DNA of 64,000 nucleotides from assembly GCA_964422865.1 (NCBI GenBank), contig CAYRCU010000002.1, forward strand, positions 1 through 64,000. The letters are read 5' to 3'. This DNA comes from CAYRCU01 sp964422865 (GTDB taxonomy: Bacteria; Patescibacteriota; Microgenomatia; UBA8517). This document shows, piece after piece, positions 59,285 to 64,000 of this stretch. The notes beneath the pieces are model-generated. The model was not told where the DNA came from. It searched no databases and saw only the letters and a program-made list of their open reading frames with translations. The first letter of the stretch is position 1. Each line of letters begins with the position of its first letter. The translations under genes were made by a program, and so were the position numbers.

Positions 59285-59290
59285 TTGACA
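59285..59290 (+). promoter_or_regulatory. Possible -35 element of the 16S promoter
   Basis: A perfect TTGACA lies 95 nt before the 16S 5' end. The expected -10 region (TGTGTATTTC) is poor, so the call is tentative. Confidence 0.4.
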
Positions 59291-59336
59291 TCAGTATTTA
59301 ATGTGTATTTCACTGGTTTTTTAATGAAATCAGTGG

Positions 59337-59355
59337 CTCAAGATACACTCAGAAG
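59337..59355 (+). other. 5' arm of the pre-16S processing stem
   Basis: CTCAAGATACACTCAGAAG is perfectly complementary over 19 nt to 60967-60985, enclosing the 16S gene. This is the usual substrate for RNase III-type cleavage. A GACGGA-TTT-TCCGTC hairpin (59363-59377) lies between it and the mature 5' end. Confidence 0.85.
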
Positions 59356-59379
59356 TGTAGAAGACGGATTTTCCGTCAC

Positions 59380-60866
<1,487 letters not shown>

Positions 60867-60966
60867 CTAAGGAGTGTTTGGTCGTTAAGAACGACAACAA
60901 CACCCGGTTTTAAGATCACGGTTTTTCCTTAAAAACCGAATCCGCTAGACACGGCGAGAAAGGTCG

Positions 60967-60985
60967 CTTCTGAGTGTATCTTGAG
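60967..60985 (+). other. 3' arm of the pre-16S processing stem
   Basis: Perfect complement of 59337-59355, about 100 nt after the mature 3' end. The intervening segment holds small hairpins (GTCGTT-AAG-AACGAC at 60881-60895, and a CGGTTTTAAG-type stem near 60905-60940). Confidence 0.85.
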
Positions 60986-61003
60986 TAATTAGACAAAAGA
61001 CAC

Positions 61004-61027
61004 CCCGTCTGTTAAGGCGGGTTTTTT
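61004..61027 (+). terminator. Terminator of the 16S transcript
   Basis: Stem CCCGTC/GGCGGG (one T-G pair), loop TGTTAA, followed by TTTTTT. It closes the transcription unit 16S alone. Confidence 0.75.
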
Positions 61028-61035
61028 GTTATACT
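61027..61035 (+). promoter_or_regulatory. Extended -10, leaderless start for the gene at 61042
   Basis: TGT-TATACT ends 6 nt before ATG 61042; it begins in the T run of the 16S terminator. Confidence 0.55.
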
Positions 61036-61041
61036 GCCCTA

Positions 61042-62064
61042 ATGGATGATACTGCCCGACCAAGAATGATGGTTGAAGAGGTTCCTTCTGTGTTTCCGCA
61101 GCAAGAAGCTCAGGGGGTGGATGAAGTTGTTCAAAAGCTGCCTGTGGTATCTAAAAGGAGTTTTTCTTTTAGAGCATTGGTTTTTATAGTTCCGGGAGTT
61201 CTTCTTTTGGTTGCGATACTTGTTGGAATGTATTTGGCAGATATTTTTTTTGAGGGAAATGAACAAGTTGTTGTTACTTCAACCCCCTTTCCTTCTTTGA
61301 TTCCTGCCACGCCTGTTGCTTCTTTGGCTCCTGTTTCAAAATTATTGCTATATGTAAATGGGGACGGGGGATTTAAGTTTAGTTATTTGGATGATGTGGA
61401 GATCTTGGAATGTGCGGGTAGAGTGGAGTTGTTTGCTAATAAGAGTGTTCAGAAAACTTGTGAAGGAATGGGGGTTGTGTCGGTAATTTATGATGAGGAT
61501 CAGTTTGAGTCAATTCAAGGGTTTGAGACAAGTGGGAAGGAGTTGGGGGAGAGAAAGTTGTTGGTGGTTTTGAGGGATGAGAGATATAGAAATGTTTATC
61601 AGAAGGTGGTGTTGAGTCTTAAGGCTTTAGTTGTTGATACTTCGGACTGGAGCTTGTATGAGAACGCTGTTGGAAAATACAGCTTTCTTTACCCCTCGGA
61701 CTGGAAAGTTACGGAGCTTGAGAGTGGGAATGTTGTAGTTCAAAAAGATGAAGAGGAAAAGGACCACTGGATTTATCTTGTTGAATATACGGGAAGTGTA
61801 AGTGATGCTGAGCTTACGGCTAGTGAGATTTCTTCTTCTACTGTTGGTTTGGCTGGTTGGGACGGAGTACCCGAAGTGAATGTTCGCAATCTTTCCGGAG
61901 GGACAGCGCAGGTGATTGAAGGAAAGCTTGGAGATGTGTGGCAAGTGTATGTGGTTTTGTGGTACAAGGACAGATTGTACCAAATGAGTTGGGTGGATAC
62001 TTTGAGTAGACAGGAGAGTGCAAACTTTGAGGCGATTATATCCAGTTTTGAACTTGTGAATTAG
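61042..62064 (+). CDS. Single-pass membrane protein, function unknown
   Basis: 340 residues. A cytoplasmic tail of about 45 residues, one transmembrane helix (about 49-70), a Pro/Thr linker (STPFPSLIPATPVASLAPVS) and an outside region with two similar segments, the second opening SLYENAVGKYSFLYPSDWKV. That phrase is typical of PsbP-like/DUF1795 lipoprotein-type domains in CPR proteins; the match is from memory and is weak. Its stop overlaps the convergent ATPase gene's stop by 4 bp. Confidence 0.55.
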   Translation: MDDTARPRMMVEEVPSVFPQQEAQGVDEVVQKLPVVSKRSFSFRALVFIVPGVLLLVAILVGMYLADIFFEGNEQVVVTSTPFPSLIPATPVASLAPVSKLLLYVNGDGGFKFSYLDDVEILECAGRVELFANKSVQKTCEGMGVVSVIYDEDQFESIQGFETSGKELGERKLLVVLRDERYRNVYQKVVLSLKALVVDTSDWSLYENAVGKYSFLYPSDWKVTELESGNVVVQKDEEEKDHWIYLVEYTGSVSDAELTASEISSSTVGLAGWDGVPEVNVRNLSGGTAQVIEGKLGDVWQVYVVLWYKDRLYQMSWVDTLSRQESANFEAIISSFELVN

Positions 62065-64000
62065 TGATCTTTTGAAGATTTTTTACCCCAACGTTCTTGA
62101 GAGATTCTTATTACTTTACTTCTGTTTTGGTTTGCTGATGTTGGAAGCGGAAGAGTGTTGGCTAAAAACGGACGACTTGTATAGCCATCTATTGTAAGCT
62201 TTGCTGCTATTTGAAAGTTGTCCAGGTTTACAAGATCCTTTTTTTCGAAAACTTCTGCAAATTCTTTATATAGCACTTCGGCGTCTTCAGCCCCTATGGC
62301 AAAGGAGATAAGAGAGCCTACGTTTCCAAGGATTGCTTTTTGCACTTCTTCTGGGATTTGGGCCATGTATTGATTGGCAAGCATTAGGTTTAGGCGGTAT
62401 TTTCTTGCTTCTGAAAGAATTTTAATGAATGATTCTGTAGCGAAGTTTTGAAACTCGTCAACGTAAAGAAAGAAGTCTGTGCGCTCTTCCATGGGGAAAT
62501 TGACCCTGCGCATGGCTGCTAGTTGAAATTTTGTAATGAGAACTGCTCCCAGGAGTGCTGCGTTATCTTCACCGAGACGACCTTGAGAGAGATTTGCCAG
62601 GAAGATTTTTTGATTATTCATTATGTCATCGAAATGAATTGTGCTTTTAGGGCTTCCGATGATACGACGAATTAGGGGGGAGGTGACAAATTGTCCAACT
62701 TTGTTTTGAATAGGGGAAATGGCTTCTTTTTGGAGTCGGTCCGGCATTTTTTCATATTCTTGCTTCCAAAAGTGAATGAGACTTTGATCTTTGACTTGTT
62801 CGAGGGCCCTTGCTCTGTAGCGGGTATTTGCAAGAAGTTTTAGAACATCTTGCAGGGTTGCTCCGTTAATGTGGGTGAGTGTTAAAAACGAGTTTCTGAG
62901 AATGTATTCCATACGAGCTGACCAAACATTGGCCCAGATTTTTGTGAATACTGCCATGAGTCCGGAGACAACTAGCTCTGCTTCTTCTTGATTGGTGACT
63001 TCCAAGGGATTAATGACGATGGGTGACTGCCGATCTGAGGGATTAAAATAGATGGTGTCGTTTATTCTGTGACTTGGAATGTAGTTTAAGAGATCTTCAC
63101 AAAGGTCGCCGTGAGGGTCAATTACACCAAGACCTCGGCTTTTTTTTATGTCGTCGATACACATGTTTGCGATGAGTGTGGATTTCCCTGTGCCGGTTTT
63201 TCCCACGACCCAAATATGGCGCCTTCGATCATTGTTTTTTATTCCAAAGATTGTGTCATGGTTTTTGAATTGGGTGCGTGCAAAGAAGTTTACCAAAGCT
63301 TTTTCTTCAGTTGTTTTGTCGGTTGCGATTGGAAGGTTATCGGGAGCCTCGGAAAGGACGGAAGTCCCCCAGGCGATGGAGGCGGTTTTTACTTTTTCGC
63401 TGGGGAGGTGCCAGAGAGTAGCGAGCTCCATGATGTTTAGGATTTGTTTGTCGGTAACAGTTCTTTCAAGTAATGCTTTTTGAGACTTTGATTTTGATTC
63501 CAACAGGCCTCTTTTTTTAGTTACAAAGCTGTTTCCGTCGGATCGAGTGAATACTCCAAGAGCAGATGAAAGTTCCGTAAGGACCCTTTTGTTGTTTGAG
63601 GCGATGCGAAGGGAAACCAAAAAACCTGGGTAAGAAATTTTTTCTTTTATAATGGAAGCGTCCGGATGTGGGGAGTAAGTTCCATCCTCATTTTTTGTGC
63701 CGTGGTCCGCGTAACTTTGACCTGTGGATTGCCATTTGGTGCTTGTAGCCTCAAGGGCTAATTGGATTATTGTTATTTCGGTGGGGTTACCTTTGGTGAG
63801 AATTGTGAGAAGGCTTGAGAGAGGATCGATATCGGTGAAATTTGTATAAGTAGCCAGAGGATAGTAATTACCTCTTTTTAGAGTTAATTCTTTGATATAG
63901 AGCGGGGACTCGCTTTTTAGGGGATCTTGGGTTGGCTCTATTATTACAAGAGGGTATGATGATCGGATTTGAGCCTCTATAAATGGCAGTAGTTCAGTGT
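62061..64000 (-). CDS. VirB4/TraG-like ATPase, second paralogue (5' end beyond window)
   Basis: At least 646 residues; the frame stays open to the right edge, so the N-terminus is missing. The TTG near 63620 is not the true start, because residues upstream of it (YPLATYTNFTDIDPLSSL) match YPIRTYKELPTDSMASI of the protein at 32786. The motor has Walker A GKTGTGKSTLI, GVIDPHGDLCEDLL, FLANLSQGRLGE, FLYVDEFQNFA and LSEARKYRLNLMLANQY. It is shorter and diverged compared with the first copy. Probable role: energising a type IV pilus/secretion-like machine. Confidence 0.85.
   Translation of the reverse strand, partial: TELLPFIEAQIRSSYPLVIIEPTQDPLKSESPLYIKELTLKRGNYYPLATYTNFTDIDPLSSLLTILTKGNPTEITIIQLALEATSTKWQSTGQSYADHGTKNEDGTYSPHPDASIIKEKISYPGFLVSLRIASNNKRVLTELSSALGVFTRSDGNSFVTKKRGLLESKSKSQKALLERTVTDKQILNIMELATLWHLPSEKVKTASIAWGTSVLSEAPDNLPIATDKTTEEKALVNFFARTQFKNHDTIFGIKNNDRRRHIWVVGKTGTGKSTLIANMCIDDIKKSRGLGVIDPHGDLCEDLLNYIPSHRINDTIYFNPSDRQSPIVINPLEVTNQEEAELVVSGLMAVFTKIWANVWSARMEYILRNSFLTLTHINGATLQDVLKLLANTRYRARALEQVKDQSLIHFWKQEYEKMPDRLQKEAISPIQNKVGQFVTSPLIRRIIGSPKSTIHFDDIMNNQKIFLANLSQGRLGEDNAALLGAVLITKFQLAAMRRVNFPMEERTDFFLYVDEFQNFATESFIKILSEARKYRLNLMLANQYMAQIPEEVQKAILGNVGSLISFAIGAEDAEVLYKEFAEVFEKKDLVNLDNFQIAAKLTIDGYTSRPFLANTLPLPTSANQNRSKVIRISQERWGKKSSKDH

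Noticed and set aside
60867..61041. 23S, 5S or spacer tRNA genes after 16S
   Set aside because: Only the processing-stem arm, small hairpins and a terminator are present before the next gene.
62061..63620. TTG at 63620 as the start of the second ATPase
   Set aside because: The frame stays open to the window edge, and the upstream residues match the N-terminal domain of the paralogue at 32786.

Overview
ORGANISM. The window looks like the genome of a Patescibacteria/CPR (candidate phyla radiation) bacterium with standard code 11; UGA is used as a stop in many genes, which argues against the UGA-recoding Absconditabacteria/Gracilibacteria. Pointers are the bacterial 16S gene with a GGATCACCTCC 3' end, compact genes that overlap by a few bases, CPR-typical families (two DUF5667 proteins, two large VirB4/TraG-like type IV ATPases with a membrane-anchored N-terminal half, an RKS|FTLIE pilin) and archaeal-flavoured enzymes (short archaeal-type triosephosphate isomerase, split transketolase, ATP-dependent DNA ligase). 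I cannot place it below CPR without a 16S tree. The + strand is G/T-rich throughout, and minus-strand genes show the mirror A/C-rich codon choice, so the + strand behaves as one replication strand from end to end.  LAYOUT. 1-3618 (minus): valS (cut by the left edge), tsaD, VanW-family envelope protein. 3662-10359: solute-binding protein; groES-groEL under a CIRCE operator; envelope genes (LytR_C protein, M23 peptidase with a structured leader, small membrane proteins), glutaredoxin. 10340-19793: an almost gap-free carbon operon: tpiA, rpiB, pgk, gap, rpe-like, LOG family, split transketolase, class I aldolase, PfkB kinase, 2-hydroxyacid dehydrogenase. 19818-26479: serine hydrolase, pyrB and two tandem class A PBPs. 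26508-28839: a HEPN-like protein overlapping a CPBP membrane protease, a pilin, a DUF5667 protein. 28933-32425: nrdR, B12-dependent ribonucleotide reductase and cob(I)alamin adenosyltransferase. 32438-36368: type IV ATPase, tRNA-Ile(UAU), four repeats carrying the tRNA 3' end, and a tyrosine recombinase. 36441-44030: ftsB-like, initiator-like tRNA, tRNA-Met with duplicated 5' halves, trpS, ftsH, 5'-3' exonuclease, glycosyltransferase, fpg, recF. 44046-52931: Fic protein, ATP-dependent ligase, P-type ATPase, Na+/Ca2+ exchanger, pth and small genes. 53003-55424: thioredoxin, Pro/Thr-rich protein, trxB, DsbA-like. 55429-59136: SpoU methyltransferase, kinase-like protein, tRNAs Gln, Lys and Glu, DUF5667 protein, HTH and RRM proteins. 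59151-61027: a candidate small RNA/attenuator, then a 16S rRNA gene that stands alone, closed by its own processing stem and terminator with no 23S after it. 61042-64000: a membrane protein and a second type IV ATPase running off the right edge.  HOW IT WORKS TOGETHER. The carbon cluster joins lower glycolysis to the non-oxidative pentose pathway. The nrd genes form a self-contained B12-dependent dNTP module. The redox cluster supplies thioredoxin and a membrane-anchored DsbA-like thiol oxidoreductase.  MAIN OBSERVATIONS. Many transcription units have a -10 hexamer only 6-8 nt before the start codon, implying leaderless mRNAs, next to other genes with strong Shine-Dalgarno sites. Gene ends are repeatedly copied in short tandem arrays (tRNA-Ile 3' end, tRNA-Met 5' end, tRNA-Glu 5' end, the 3' end of a small CDS). 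Other points are a UAU-anticodon tRNA-Ile, an atypical initiator tRNA, an unlinked 16S gene, a promoter-terminator RNA with two alternative folds, and a HEPN/CPBP gene pair that could be a toxin or defence module.
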